Below are positions 1-7,552 of a stretch of 64,000 nucleotides of DNA, piece by piece. The DNA is taken from contig DVNM01000020.1 of the NCBI GenBank assembly GCA_018714405.1, positions 1 through 64,000 of the forward strand, given 5' to 3'. The translations under genes and the position numbers were made by a program. Position 1 is the first letter of the stretch. Every line of letters begins with the position of its first letter. Below the pieces are notes generated by a model. That model saw only the letters and a program-made list of their open reading frames with translations, made no database searches and was not told where the DNA came from. The DNA comes from Scybalenecus merdavium (GTDB lineage: Bacteria; Bacillota; Clostridia; Oscillospirales; Acutalibacteraceae).

Positions 1-111
1 TTGTAGGAAAATCCAAAAGTTTAGATTTTCTCAAAATGCTTATCTTTTGGTCTTTGGTTCGGAATAGTGTAGTGCTGGCGGTCTATCTATTGTTTTCGGT
101 TGCTTGCTTCT
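1..111. other. window edge, no gene seen
   Basis: No supported gene lies here. Positions 7-30 contain an AT-rich inverted repeat (GAAAATC ... GATTTTC) that could be a weak hairpin downstream of the minus-strand XRE regulator. It has no GC-rich stem and no clear U-run, so I do not call it a terminator. Confidence 0.3.
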
Positions 112-324
112 TTACCGTACATGAGCATTATTTTCCTGCAGGCAGCACAATTCCTCCACCGTTGTACCAAAGACCTGCGCCAATCGGTAGGCCAGCATGA
201 GCGATGGACTGTACTGCTCTTTTTCTATGGAAATGATCGTTCTGGACGAAACGTGCACCCGTTCGGCCAGCTGCTGCTGGGTCAGCCCGGCCGCCGTGCG
301 AAATGCTTTCAGCTTTGTTTTCAT
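112..324 (-). CDS. XRE-family HTH transcriptional regulator (about 70 aa)
   Basis: A small one-domain DNA-binding protein of the Cro/CI (XRE) type, similar in size to YozG-like regulators. The HTH occupies roughly residues 5-60, with LTQQQLAERVHVSS as helices 2-3 and SIEKEQYSPSLMLAYRLA as helix 4. I start it at the ATG at 324, not further upstream, because AAGGAG sits 5-6 bases before that ATG and because the upstream in-frame stretch contains the gene's own operators and promoter. It probably represses itself. In this family the partner gene is often a transporter or membrane protein, but nothing downstream is visible before the window edge. Target and ligand are unknown. Confidence 0.8.
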   Translation of the reverse strand: MKTKLKAFRTAAGLTQQQLAERVHVSSRTIISIEKEQYSPSLMLAYRLAQVFGTTVEELCCLQENNAHVR

Positions 325-344
325 TTTTCTCCTTTTGCGCAGCA

Positions 345-374
345 TGAAGTGCGCTTCATGTGAAGTCAGCTTCA
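345..374. promoter_or_regulatory. tandem operators for the XRE regulator
   Basis: Two copies of TGAAG-N4-CTTCA lie at 345-358 and 361-374, with their starts 16 bp apart. The second copy overlaps the -10 box (374-379) of the regulator's own promoter and the first falls in the start-site/leader region. The arrangement fits cooperative autorepression by two dimers; binding itself is inferred. Confidence 0.65.
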
Positions 375-402
375 TGTTAGCACATAAAACAGTTCTTGTC
401 AA
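374..402 (-). promoter_or_regulatory. promoter of the XRE regulator
   Basis: On the minus strand TTGACA (397-402) and TAACAT (374-379) are separated by 17 bp, a near-consensus sigma-A promoter about 50 bp upstream of the ATG at 324. Confidence 0.8.
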
Positions 403-416
403 CATGCGCGCCATAT

Positions 417-450
417 AAAAAAATCACCCGGGTCACGATGCCGGGTGATT
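417..450 (-). terminator. intrinsic terminator of the PI-PLC gene
   Basis: 10-bp arms 422-431 and 441-450 (AATCACCCGG) enclose a 9-nt loop. On the minus strand the stem is followed by a run of seven T at 417-423. It closes the gene ending at 478. Confidence 0.85.
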
Positions 451-477
451 CTGCGTCTATCTGTTTTTTCGCACACA

Positions 478-1362
478 TCAAAAACAAAAATTCCGGTCGA
501 TCAGCTTGCGCACCAGCGCCTCGCTCGGAAAGTCCACATAGACCGTGCCATAGTACTTTTCAGGGTCCAGCGGATATTGCAAAAACTGGTGATTGATGAT
601 TTCAGCGTTTTTGCGCGGCCCTTTCAGCCCGCCGGCTGTAGACAGGTAGTTGATGACATATGTGCCCCCAAACGGCCGGGCCGCATCCAGAAACGGCCGA
701 ATACAGTCGTGCCAGCGCGGCTGGGGCTTATACTTATAGCGGTCCTGCACCAGAAAGCGCACGCCGTTTCCGCACTCGAGCGGCAGGGGCTGCGGTTCAG
801 CCGTGTCCTGCTCCACCCAACGGGAAAAATCAAGCCCGCTGTTTGCATCGGTCAGGTTTTGGTCGGAGGCATCTTTTTTGCAGCGGCGGATCAGCACGAT
901 CTTGCCGCGCGCTTCACCCAGGCGCGGCACACGGTTTTCGAGAAACCACATTTCGGCATGATCGGAAATATAGGTGTAGTAAAGATTGGCAAACGCCTGC
1001 TCATAGTCGCGCCCAGCGTCATCCTTAAACTGGAACACGATACATTCGCCGGGGTTTTTACGCAAAAACGCATAGCACTGGGCAAGCACGTCGGCCATGT
1101 CCATCTTTTCACCGCTGTCGGTGCGGGCGCAGACAGCGCCGTGTACCATCAAAAGCCGACTGCCGACCGGGCGCACGCGGATGTCGAGCGCGCGCACACC
1201 AAGAGAAAGCTGCGAAGCGATCGACATGGACTGACAGCAGAGAAAATGTGAAAATGCTATATTTTTTGTGACGCAGTCGTGCGTGCCGCAAAGGCACAGT
1301 TCATAAAGCGGCAAATCGTCCGGCAGCAGGCGCATCCAGCTGTTCAGGTCATATTTTATCAT
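478..1362 (-). CDS. phosphatidylinositol-specific phospholipase C X-domain protein
   Basis: A phosphodiesterase of the bacterial PI-PLC type, which cleaves phosphatidylinositol by general acid-base catalysis. The catalytic signature is present: GTHD with His28 and Asp29, GVRALDIR with Arg62, and VHG with His74, followed by the typical GKIVLIRR strand near residue 155. At 294 aa it matches the catalytic core of Bacillus/Listeria enzymes. No signal peptide or membrane segment is visible at the N terminus, unlike the secreted enzymes, so it may act inside the cell or leave by another route. AGGGG precedes the ATG. It is a single-gene transcription unit with its own promoter and terminator. Substrate identity is inferred from family only. 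Confidence 0.8.
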   Translation of the reverse strand: MIKYDLNSWMRLLPDDLPLYELCLCGTHDCVTKNIAFSHFLCCQSMSIASQLSLGVRALDIRVRPVGSRLLMVHGAVCARTDSGEKMDMADVLAQCYAFLRKNPGECIVFQFKDDAGRDYEQAFANLYYTYISDHAEMWFLENRVPRLGEARGKIVLIRRCKKDASDQNLTDANSGLDFSRWVEQDTAEPQPLPLECGNGVRFLVQDRYKYKPQPRWHDCIRPFLDAARPFGGTYVINYLSTAGGLKGPRKNAEIINHQFLQYPLDPEKYYGTVYVDFPSEALVRKLIDRNFCF

Positions 1363-1385
1363 CTTTTCCCCTCTTTTCTTATCTT

Positions 1386-1414
1386 ATTATAAAGTCCGAA
1401 AAGCACAAAATCAA
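1386..1414 (-). promoter_or_regulatory. promoter of the PI-PLC gene
   Basis: Minus strand: TTGATT (1409-1414), a 17-bp spacer, and TATAAT (1386-1391), about 25 bp upstream of the ATG. Confidence 0.75.
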
Positions 1415-1432
1415 CAAAATTCAGCTGCCGGA

Positions 1433-1461
1433 TTGAAAAAATTGCAGCATCATGCTATAAT
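1433..1461 (+). promoter_or_regulatory. promoter of the PHP/alpha-galactosidase operon
   Basis: TTGAAA (1433-1438), a 17-bp spacer and a perfect TATAAT (1456-1461). It is divergent from the PI-PLC promoter in the same 110-bp gap. Confidence 0.8.
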
Positions 1462-1493
1462 CTTCACAGCACAAAGTGGTGGGCGGGATAAAA

Positions 1494-1952
1494 ATGGTTT
1501 TACTGGACAAAAGCGGTATCCTCACAAGGGACGATGACAAGACAAACGTGCGCTTTGCCTTTGACGTACCGGCAGGCACGCAGGCGCTGCAGATCGAGTT
1601 TGCCTATTCGCCGAAAACACTGACTGACCCGGAGCTTGAAAAGCAGATTTGTGAGACGGCGCTCAAGAAATACAACGGCGCCGTGTGTTACGACGAATAC
1701 AAGCAGTATTTGCCGCTGAAAAACCTGGTCACCCTTTCGCTGGACGACCCGGCCTGCTACCGCGGCGCGGCGCACCGGCAGGATCCCCGCCAGATACATA
1801 CCGTTGGCGCCGCACAGTCCTCTTACGGCTTTACAAACGCGCCGACACAGCCGGGCACATGGTACCTGACCCTGAACGTGCACTGCGCGCTTTGCCGCAT
1901 TGACTACACCGTAAAAATCAGTACGAAAACAGAGACGGAGGTGCGCGCATGA
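1494..1952 (+). CDS. small hypothetical protein coupled to a PHP hydrolase
   Basis: I do not recognise a named family. The 152-aa protein has no signal peptide and its pattern of short hydrophobic strands (VRFAFDVP, LQIEFAYS, GTWYLTLNVH) suggests a beta-sandwich. Its stop overlaps the next start as ATGA (1949-1952), so it is translationally coupled to the PHP metallohydrolase. Larger CehA/McbA-type hydrolases can carry an N-terminal beta domain, so this may be that domain as a separate subunit (inference). I prefer the ATG at 1494 over an upstream in-frame start at 1476 because the upstream start has no ribosome site; the one before 1494 is weak too. Confidence 0.6.
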   Translation: MVLLDKSGILTRDDDKTNVRFAFDVPAGTQALQIEFAYSPKTLTDPELEKQICETALKKYNGAVCYDEYKQYLPLKNLVTLSLDDPACYRGAAHRQDPRQIHTVGAAQSSYGFTNAPTQPGTWYLTLNVHCALCRIDYTVKISTKTETEVRA

Positions 1953-2902
1953 GTTACCTGCCGTGCGAGCTGCACTGCCACACCCGCCATTCAGACGGCG
2001 CCTTTACCGTGCGGGAATTACAGCAGGCCGCACTGGACGACCACCTGGCTTTGATCGCCCTGACCGACCACAACACTGCAAGCGGCGTGCCCGAGGCAGA
2101 CCAAAGCCTTTTGCCCGTGGTCGGGGGCATGGAATGGACGACTTACTACGGCCACATGCTGGTGCTGAACGCCGGGCACTTTGTGGACTGGCGCAGCGCC
2201 AAGCCCAATAACATTGACGAAAAAGTGGCCGAACTGAAAGCGGCCGGCGCCGTTGTAGGCTGTGCGCACCCGTTTCAGCTTGGGTCGCCGATTTGCACCG
2301 GCGGCCGGTGGGAATTTCGGGTGCAGGACTGGAGTCAGTTTGACTACCTGGAGATCTGGCACGACGCATTTACGCCGGACAACCCCGAAAACGAGCAGGG
2401 CCTTGCCCTGTTTACTAACCTTTTGGACCGCGGCATAAAGATCACGCCGACCTACGGGCGCGACTGGCACAGACCCGAGCCGCCGGAAAACCTTTACGGC
2501 TGCACCTATCTCGGTATTGACGGCGCGGCCACGCCTGAACACGCGCTTGCGGCGATCCGCGCCGGCCGCAGCGTGGTTTCCAGCGGTGCAAAGCTGCTGT
2601 TTCGCATCCACCAAAAAGGCAGCACCTATACCCTGGGCGACACGCTACAGGGCGGCAACGCCATTTTCAGCTTTTTTACCGACCTGCATTCGCGCGAGAA
2701 AAACCGCGAAAACGCGAACATAGAATACAAATCCATTAAAATCATCACGCGCGGCGGCCGATGCGTGTGCGAAACGGCCGTTTCCGAACGCCATATACAC
2801 CTGAAGCTGGAGAAACACAGCTGGTACCGTGCCGAGCTTTGGGGCACGATGAACGGGCAAAAACTGCCGCTGGCCGTTACGGCGGCGGTCTATACAGAAT
2901 AA
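1949..2902 (+). CDS. PHP-domain metallohydrolase (CehA/McbA-like)
   Basis: A 317-aa PHP-domain protein. PHP proteins are trinuclear metal hydrolases acting mainly on phosphoesters. Metal ligands are visible in order: ELHCHTRHSDG (His9, His11 and the following H/D), LTDHNT, the conserved Glu of GMEWTT, CAHPF, EIWHD and a late GRDWH. The family resemblance is closest to CehA/McbA metallohydrolases rather than the histidinol phosphatase branch. It follows the small beta-rich gene by ATGA overlap and precedes the alpha-galactosidase by 41 bp with no terminator between, suggesting one operon. A sugar-phosphate or nucleotide substrate is possible but not shown. Confidence 0.75.
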   Translation: MSYLPCELHCHTRHSDGAFTVRELQQAALDDHLALIALTDHNTASGVPEADQSLLPVVGGMEWTTYYGHMLVLNAGHFVDWRSAKPNNIDEKVAELKAAGAVVGCAHPFQLGSPICTGGRWEFRVQDWSQFDYLEIWHDAFTPDNPENEQGLALFTNLLDRGIKITPTYGRDWHRPEPPENLYGCTYLGIDGAATPEHALAAIRAGRSVVSSGAKLLFRIHQKGSTYTLGDTLQGGNAIFSFFTDLHSREKNRENANIEYKSIKIITRGGRCVCETAVSERHIHLKLEKHSWYRAELWGTMNGQKLPLAVTAAVYTE

Positions 2903-2943
2903 ATCAAAAAATGCCGGATATACGGCAAAATCACGGAGGGGCT

Positions 2944-4602
2944 ATGAAATCATTTACACTGAAACTGAAGTACAAAGTTGATGGCAGAAGCTACACGGCA
3001 ACGGCCACCGAAAACGAGCATTTCGCGCTGAAGCTGCGCCGCAAAGGGCACTGCCTGTCTGCACAGATCACACCGAAAACACCTTTGCAGATCACGGACT
3101 TCACCCTGCAGACGCACTACGTTTACAACAGCAAAAGCCGTATTTTTGCAAACGGCTACCAAAGCTGGACCGACAGCATGGAATACACGCCGCAGCAGAA
3201 GATGAGCGAGCTTTCCAAGCTGACCGAAGTCTATATGCGAAACCCACTGATCGCCGCACGGCTGGGCTTCAACCGCTCGGGCGACCTGACTTTCCACAAA
3301 TATCCGCGCACGCCCGGCATTTTTTACGGCTGGTCGTTCGGCTATGTACGCGACGGCGAACGTGTGGACCTGTTCGGCTCGCTTTCCGAGCGCAGCGGCT
3401 ACACCTGCCTGACGTTCGATTCGAACCGCAGCCGCATCTACATCAGCAAAGAGCTGGAGGACAAAACGTTTGACAGCCCGTGCGAGCTGCTGTCGCTTTT
3501 CACGATGTCCGGCGGCTACGACGAGGTGTTTGACGCTTACTTTGCCGAGATGGGCATCCCGGCGTGCCGCTTCGGCAAGATGAACGGCTACACCACCTGG
3601 TACAACTATTACGGCAACATTGAATCGCGCCAGGTCAGCCGCGACCTGACGAACCTGGCCGAACTCGGCGAACCGGTCGACTGCTTCCAGATCGACGACG
3701 GCTACCAGGCTGCGATCGGCGACTGGCTGATCACCGACACCGAAAAATTCCCCCAGGGCATGAAAGCCGTGGCCGACGATATCCACGCCCGCGGCATGAA
3801 AGCCGGGTTGTGGCTGGCGCCGTTTGCCGGTGTGAAAAAATCGGTGCTGTTCCAGAACCACCCCGACTGGTTCATTCACGGCAAAAACGGCAAGCCGTAC
3901 TGCACCGGCCCGAACTGGGGCGGCTTTTACTCGCTGGACATTTACAATCCCGGCGCACGCGACTACCTGCACCATGTGTTTGACGTGGTCTTAAACGAAT
4001 GGGGCTACGACATGGTGAAGCTGGACTTTTTGTACGGCGCCTGCGTGCTGCCGATGCACAACAAAACGCGCGGCGAGATCATGTGCGACGCGATGGACCT
4101 GCTGCGCGAATGCTGCGGCGACAAAATCATTCTGGGCTGCGGCGTGCCGCTGATGCCGGCTTTCGGCAAGGTAGACTACTGCCGTATCGGCGCCGACATC
4201 TGCCTGAACTGGGTGCAGCGCAAGAACGTACCGCGTGAGGATGTTTCGACCCCGCACGCCATCTGCAACTCCATTTTCCGCCGCTGCCTGGACGGCCGCG
4301 CCTGGCGCAACGACCCGGACGTGTTCCTGCTGCGCGACGACAACATCCAAATGGACTTTGACCAGCGCAAACTGCTGGCCAAGATCAACTCCACATTCGG
4401 CAGTCTGCTGTTCATCTCTGATAACGTAGGTGATTATACACCAGCACAAAAAGAAGCGCTGCACGAAGCATTCAAAGCTAAAAAGATCAACATCCTTTCG
4501 GCCGAGCTCATCAGCGACACTGTGATGCGCACCGAATTTGAAGAAGACGGACAAAAAATCACCCTGCAGTTTGACATCCACAACGGCAGGCTCGTGAATT
4601 AA
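2944..4602 (+). CDS. alpha-galactosidase, glycoside hydrolase family 36
   Basis: Hydrolyses terminal alpha-galactosides such as raffinose-family sugars. The 552-aa protein has an N-terminal beta-sandwich of about 230 residues and a (beta/alpha)8 barrel. The nucleophile is Asp361 in KLDF and the likely acid/base is Asp418 in RIGADI. The barrel strand motifs CFQIDDGYQ and GLWLAPF are typical of GH36. No signal peptide is present, so oligosaccharides are probably cleaved in the cytoplasm after uptake. I start it at 2944, where GGAGGGGCT precedes the ATG; the longer frame from 2761 runs through the PHP gene. It is the last gene of the operon, ended by the hairpin at 4621. Confidence 0.85.
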   Translation: MKSFTLKLKYKVDGRSYTATATENEHFALKLRRKGHCLSAQITPKTPLQITDFTLQTHYVYNSKSRIFANGYQSWTDSMEYTPQQKMSELSKLTEVYMRNPLIAARLGFNRSGDLTFHKYPRTPGIFYGWSFGYVRDGERVDLFGSLSERSGYTCLTFDSNRSRIYISKELEDKTFDSPCELLSLFTMSGGYDEVFDAYFAEMGIPACRFGKMNGYTTWYNYYGNIESRQVSRDLTNLAELGEPVDCFQIDDGYQAAIGDWLITDTEKFPQGMKAVADDIHARGMKAGLWLAPFAGVKKSVLFQNHPDWFIHGKNGKPYCTGPNWGGFYSLDIYNPGARDYLHHVFDVVLNEWGYDMVKLDFLYGACVLPMHNKTRGEIMCDAMDLLRECCGDKIILGCGVPLMPAFGKVDYCRIGADICLNWVQRKNVPREDVSTPHAICNSIFRRCLDGRAWRNDPDVFLLRDDNIQMDFDQRKLLAKINSTFGSLLFISDNVGDYTPAQKEALHEAFKAKKINILSAELISDTVMRTEFEEDGQKITLQFDIHNGRLVN

Positions 4603-4620
4603 CGCAAAAGAGGCACAAAA

Positions 4621-4652
4621 AAGACTCGGGCAATGTTTGCCCGAGTCTTTTT
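4621..4652. terminator. bidirectional terminator
   Basis: 13-bp perfect arms 4621-4633 and 4637-4649 with a 3-nt loop, A-run on the left and T-run on the right. It serves both the alpha-galactosidase operon and the converging GH28 gene. Confidence 0.9.
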
Positions 4653-4670
4653 AATACAGACACACAAAAT

Positions 4671-6053
4671 TTAACGGATCACTTTTACATTTTGCAGGCG
4701 TACATCCTCGCCGGCCGGGTCGGCGGCACGGCCAAAAAAGCGCACGAGTTCCAGGTTTTCCACATCCTCGGCGTCGATGGCGTGCTTATAATCTTCGCAA
4801 AGATTGCCCCAGGACGTTCTGGTTTTTTCGATCAGCACATCTTTCGCATGGCGGATAAAGAACGCGGAATTGCTGTACTTTTCCACGCCCCATTCCAGGC
4901 ATGGGCGCAGATCGTAAAGGCCGCAGGGCCATTTGCTGGTTTTGGTCAGCTCGATACGGCAGTTTTCAAACGTGACGTCTTCAATGACATTGTCGCGGCT
5001 GCCGTGGATCAGCACGCCGTTTTCACCTTTTGCCGTGACATTAAAGAAACGGATGTTTTGGATGTGGCCGCTCTTCGTGTTTTCGTCGCGATCAAACGAA
5101 GTGATCGTGATCGGCTCCGCCGTGCCCCACCAGTCCGGGCAGAAGCGGCGCGTTTCGATCATAATATTCGAATAGCTGACGTTTTCAACATTGCCGCCGT
5201 CGCGGATCTGGATCGAAAGGCCGCGGTTCGAGCGGCTGATGATGCAGTTTTGCACCAGAATGTTGCGGAAGTCGCCGACGCCCTCGGTGCCGATCTTGAT
5301 GGCGGCCGAAGTCGAGACCAGGGTGCAGTCGGAAATGACGATGTTTTCACAAGGTCCGTACTCGGCGTTGCCCTTGGATGTTTTGAGGCAGATGCAGTCG
5401 TCGGCGCACTCAATGTGGCAGCCGAGGATGCGCACATTTTTACAATGATCAGGATCGATGCCGTCGCTGTTGGCCACATCCAGATGGTTTAAAATGCGGA
5501 TGGAGTCGATCAGCACATCGTCGCATCCGGCCGGGTGCAGCGTCCAAAACGGCGCGTCTTTGACCGTGATGTCGCGAAACGTGATGTGGTCGCTTTTTTC
5601 AAAATAAATGACCGTCGGGCGCGGGTAAAAATCGCCGGTCACATAGTACTGGTCCTTGCGCTGCACAAAGGCGCGGCCGTTTGCATCGATCACACCGCCG
5701 CCGGTGATCGACGCGCCGTGCGCCTCAAACGCATAAAGGAAAACAAAGCTGGGCTTGCCGGTGACCGGGTTGCCGATCAGCGCCGTTTTCGGGTCGTTGA
5801 TCATTTTATTCGGGCGGATGTAGCCGTCTATATCGGCCGTGGCGCGCAAAGTGGCGCCCTTTTGGATGTGCAGCTCCACGCCCGCGCGCAGGCGGATAGA
5901 ATCGCTCAGGTAAACGCGCCCGGCGCCGGAGGGCAGCACCACGGTGCCGCCGCCGTTTTTGGCGCAGTCGTCAATGGCATGCTGAATGGCAAACGCGTCG
6001 TTTGCCGTGCCGTCGCCCTTTGCCCCGTATTGCAGTACATTATAAAACTTCAT
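4671..6053 (-). CDS. polygalacturonase-type glycoside hydrolase, family 28
   Basis: A 460-aa right-handed beta-helix enzyme of the pectin-degrading GH28 family. It opens with the family signature YGAKGDGTANDAFAIQHAID, and carries the catalytic aspartate motifs NSDGIDPDH and ADDCICLKT, followed by SAAIKIGTE where classic polygalacturonases have a GHG-containing segment. The repeated hydrophobic turns (DNVIEDVTFENC and similar) are the helix coils. There is no signal peptide, so a cytoplasmic exo-acting role on pectic oligosaccharides is likely (inference). It converges on the GH36 operon, and the two could act on the same plant material. Exact linkage specificity cannot be read from sequence. 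Confidence 0.85.
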   Translation of the reverse strand: MKFYNVLQYGAKGDGTANDAFAIQHAIDDCAKNGGGTVVLPSGAGRVYLSDSIRLRAGVELHIQKGATLRATADIDGYIRPNKMINDPKTALIGNPVTGKPSFVFLYAFEAHGASITGGGVIDANGRAFVQRKDQYYVTGDFYPRPTVIYFEKSDHITFRDITVKDAPFWTLHPAGCDDVLIDSIRILNHLDVANSDGIDPDHCKNVRILGCHIECADDCICLKTSKGNAEYGPCENIVISDCTLVSTSAAIKIGTEGVGDFRNILVQNCIISRSNRGLSIQIRDGGNVENVSYSNIMIETRRFCPDWWGTAEPITITSFDRDENTKSGHIQNIRFFNVTAKGENGVLIHGSRDNVIEDVTFENCRIELTKTSKWPCGLYDLRPCLEWGVEKYSNSAFFIRHAKDVLIEKTRTSWGNLCEDYKHAIDAEDVENLELVRFFGRAADPAGEDVRLQNVKVIR

Positions 6054-6080
6054 AAATTTTCCTCAAATCCGTTTTTTCTC

Positions 6081-6109
6081 ATCATAGCACACGGCACCCC
6101 TTTTTGCAA
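6081..6109 (-). promoter_or_regulatory. promoter of the GH28 gene
   Basis: Minus strand: TTGCAA (6104-6109), a 17-bp spacer, TATGAT (6081-6086), about 30 bp upstream of the ATG at 6053. Confidence 0.65.
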
Positions 6110-6137
6110 CAAACCCGGCCAAATCCGAAAGAATTTG

Positions 6138-6166
6138 TTGACAAGGTAAAGGCGTTATATTATAAT
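6138..6166 (+). promoter_or_regulatory. consensus promoter of purA
   Basis: A perfect TTGACA (6138-6143) and a perfect TATAAT (6161-6166) with a 17-bp spacer. The expected start site is near 6173. Confidence 0.9.
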
Positions 6167-6175
6167 CAATACAGG

Positions 6176-6215
6176 GCGGCGCAAAGTGACCTCTTTGCGC
6201 CGCTGTTTTCTTTTT
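6176..6215 (+). terminator. hairpin plus U-run at the very 5' end of the purA transcript
   Basis: 11-bp perfect arms 6176-6186 (GCGGCGCAAAG) and 6193-6203 enclose a 6-nt loop and are followed by TTTTCTTTTT at 6206-6215. It lies only a few bases after the predicted start site and about 40 bases before the purA ATG. It has the form of an intrinsic terminator/attenuator, but could instead be a stabilising 5' stem-loop. Confidence 0.6.
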
Positions 6216-6253
6216 GAAACCCAAAATCTGAAAAACAGGAGCGTGTTTTCACC

Positions 6254-7522
6254 ATGGTAAGAGCAATCGTAGGCGCCAACTGGGGCGACGAGGGCAAAGG
6301 CAAGATCACCGACATGTTTGCCAGCGAAAGCGACATTGTTGTGCGCTTTCAGGGCGGTGCAAACGCCGGCCACACCATCATCAACGAGCACGGCCGCTTC
6401 GCCCTGCACCTGATGCCGTCCGGCGTGTGCTACAAGCACACCACAAACGTCATCGGCAACGGCGTGGCGCTCGACATCGACAAATTCATCAAAGAGTTAA
6501 ACGGCCTGAAAGAGGCCGGCCTGACCCCGAAAATGCTTGTGTCCGACCGCGCGCAGGTGCTGATGCCTTACCACATTCTGCTGGACGAATATGAAGAAGA
6601 GCGCCTGGGCAAAAACGCCTTTGGCTCCACCAAAAGCGGCATTGCACCGTTTTTCAGCGACAAATATGCCAAGATCGGCATCCAGGTAAACGAATTGTTT
6701 GACGACGCGCTGTTAAAAGAAAAGCTTGCGAACATCTGCACCGTAAAAAACCTGATGATCGAGCATGTTTACCACAAGCCGCTGCTTGACCCCGAGGAGC
6801 TTTACCGCGACTGCGTGCGCTACCGCGAAGAGATCAGCCCCTATGTGTGCGACACGGCCGCATTCCTCAGAAACGCGCTGAAAGAGGGCAAAAACATTCT
6901 GCTTGAGGGCCAGCTCGGCTCGCTCAAAGACCCGGATTTCGGCATTTACCCGATGGTGACCTCCTCCTCCACTCTGGCCGGCTACGGCGCTGTGGGCGCC
7001 GGCATTCCGCCGCACGCGATCGAGGACGTTGTGGTCGTTACAAAAGCGTATTCCAGCGCTGTGGGCGCCGGCGAATTTGTATCTGAGATCTTCGGCGAAG
7101 AGGCCGACCAGCTTCGCATCCACGGCGGCGACAAGGGCGAATTCGGCGCCACGACCGGCCGTCCGCGCCGCGTCGGCTGGTTCGACTGCGTGGCCACAAA
7201 ATACGGGCTCGACTGCCAGGGCGCTACAACGGTGGTGCTGACTGCGCTCGACTGCCTGTCGTACCTGGACGAGATCAAGGTCTGCGTGGCCTACGACATC
7301 GACGGCGAAATCACCAAGGAATTCCCGGTCACCTCGCAGCTCAAAAAAGCCAAGCCCGTGCTGAAAACGCTCAAAGGCTTCGGCGACATCCGCGGCATCC
7401 GCAATTATGCCGACCTGCCCCAGGCGGCAAAAGACTATGTGGCCTTTATTGAAAACGAGATCGGCTACAAAATCAACATGGTCTCGAACGGCCCGGCCCG
7501 CGAAGAGATCATGATCCGGTAA
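6254..7522 (+). CDS. purA: adenylosuccinate synthetase
   Basis: Makes adenylosuccinate from IMP, aspartate and GTP, the first committed step to AMP, in the cytoplasm. The 422-aa length is standard. The GTP loop GDEGKGK is at residues 11-17 (catalytic Asp12) and the catalytic His40 is in NAGHTI; the C-terminal FGATTGRPRRVGWFD segment is also family-typical. AGGAG lies about 12 bases before the ATG, a rather long spacing, and no better in-frame start is present. The gene precedes guaA by 30 bp in one transcription unit, so AMP and GMP branches are expressed together. purB and purC lie 50 kb away in this window. Confidence 0.95.
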   Translation: MVRAIVGANWGDEGKGKITDMFASESDIVVRFQGGANAGHTIINEHGRFALHLMPSGVCYKHTTNVIGNGVALDIDKFIKELNGLKEAGLTPKMLVSDRAQVLMPYHILLDEYEEERLGKNAFGSTKSGIAPFFSDKYAKIGIQVNELFDDALLKEKLANICTVKNLMIEHVYHKPLLDPEELYRDCVRYREEISPYVCDTAAFLRNALKEGKNILLEGQLGSLKDPDFGIYPMVTSSSTLAGYGAVGAGIPPHAIEDVVVVTKAYSSAVGAGEFVSEIFGEEADQLRIHGGDKGEFGATTGRPRRVGWFDCVATKYGLDCQGATTVVLTALDCLSYLDEIKVCVAYDIDGEITKEFPVTSQLKKAKPVLKTLKGFGDIRGIRNYADLPQAAKDYVAFIENEIGYKINMVSNGPAREEIMIR

Positions 7523-7552
7523 GGGAACTTACAGAAACAGGAGGTACAGCCT

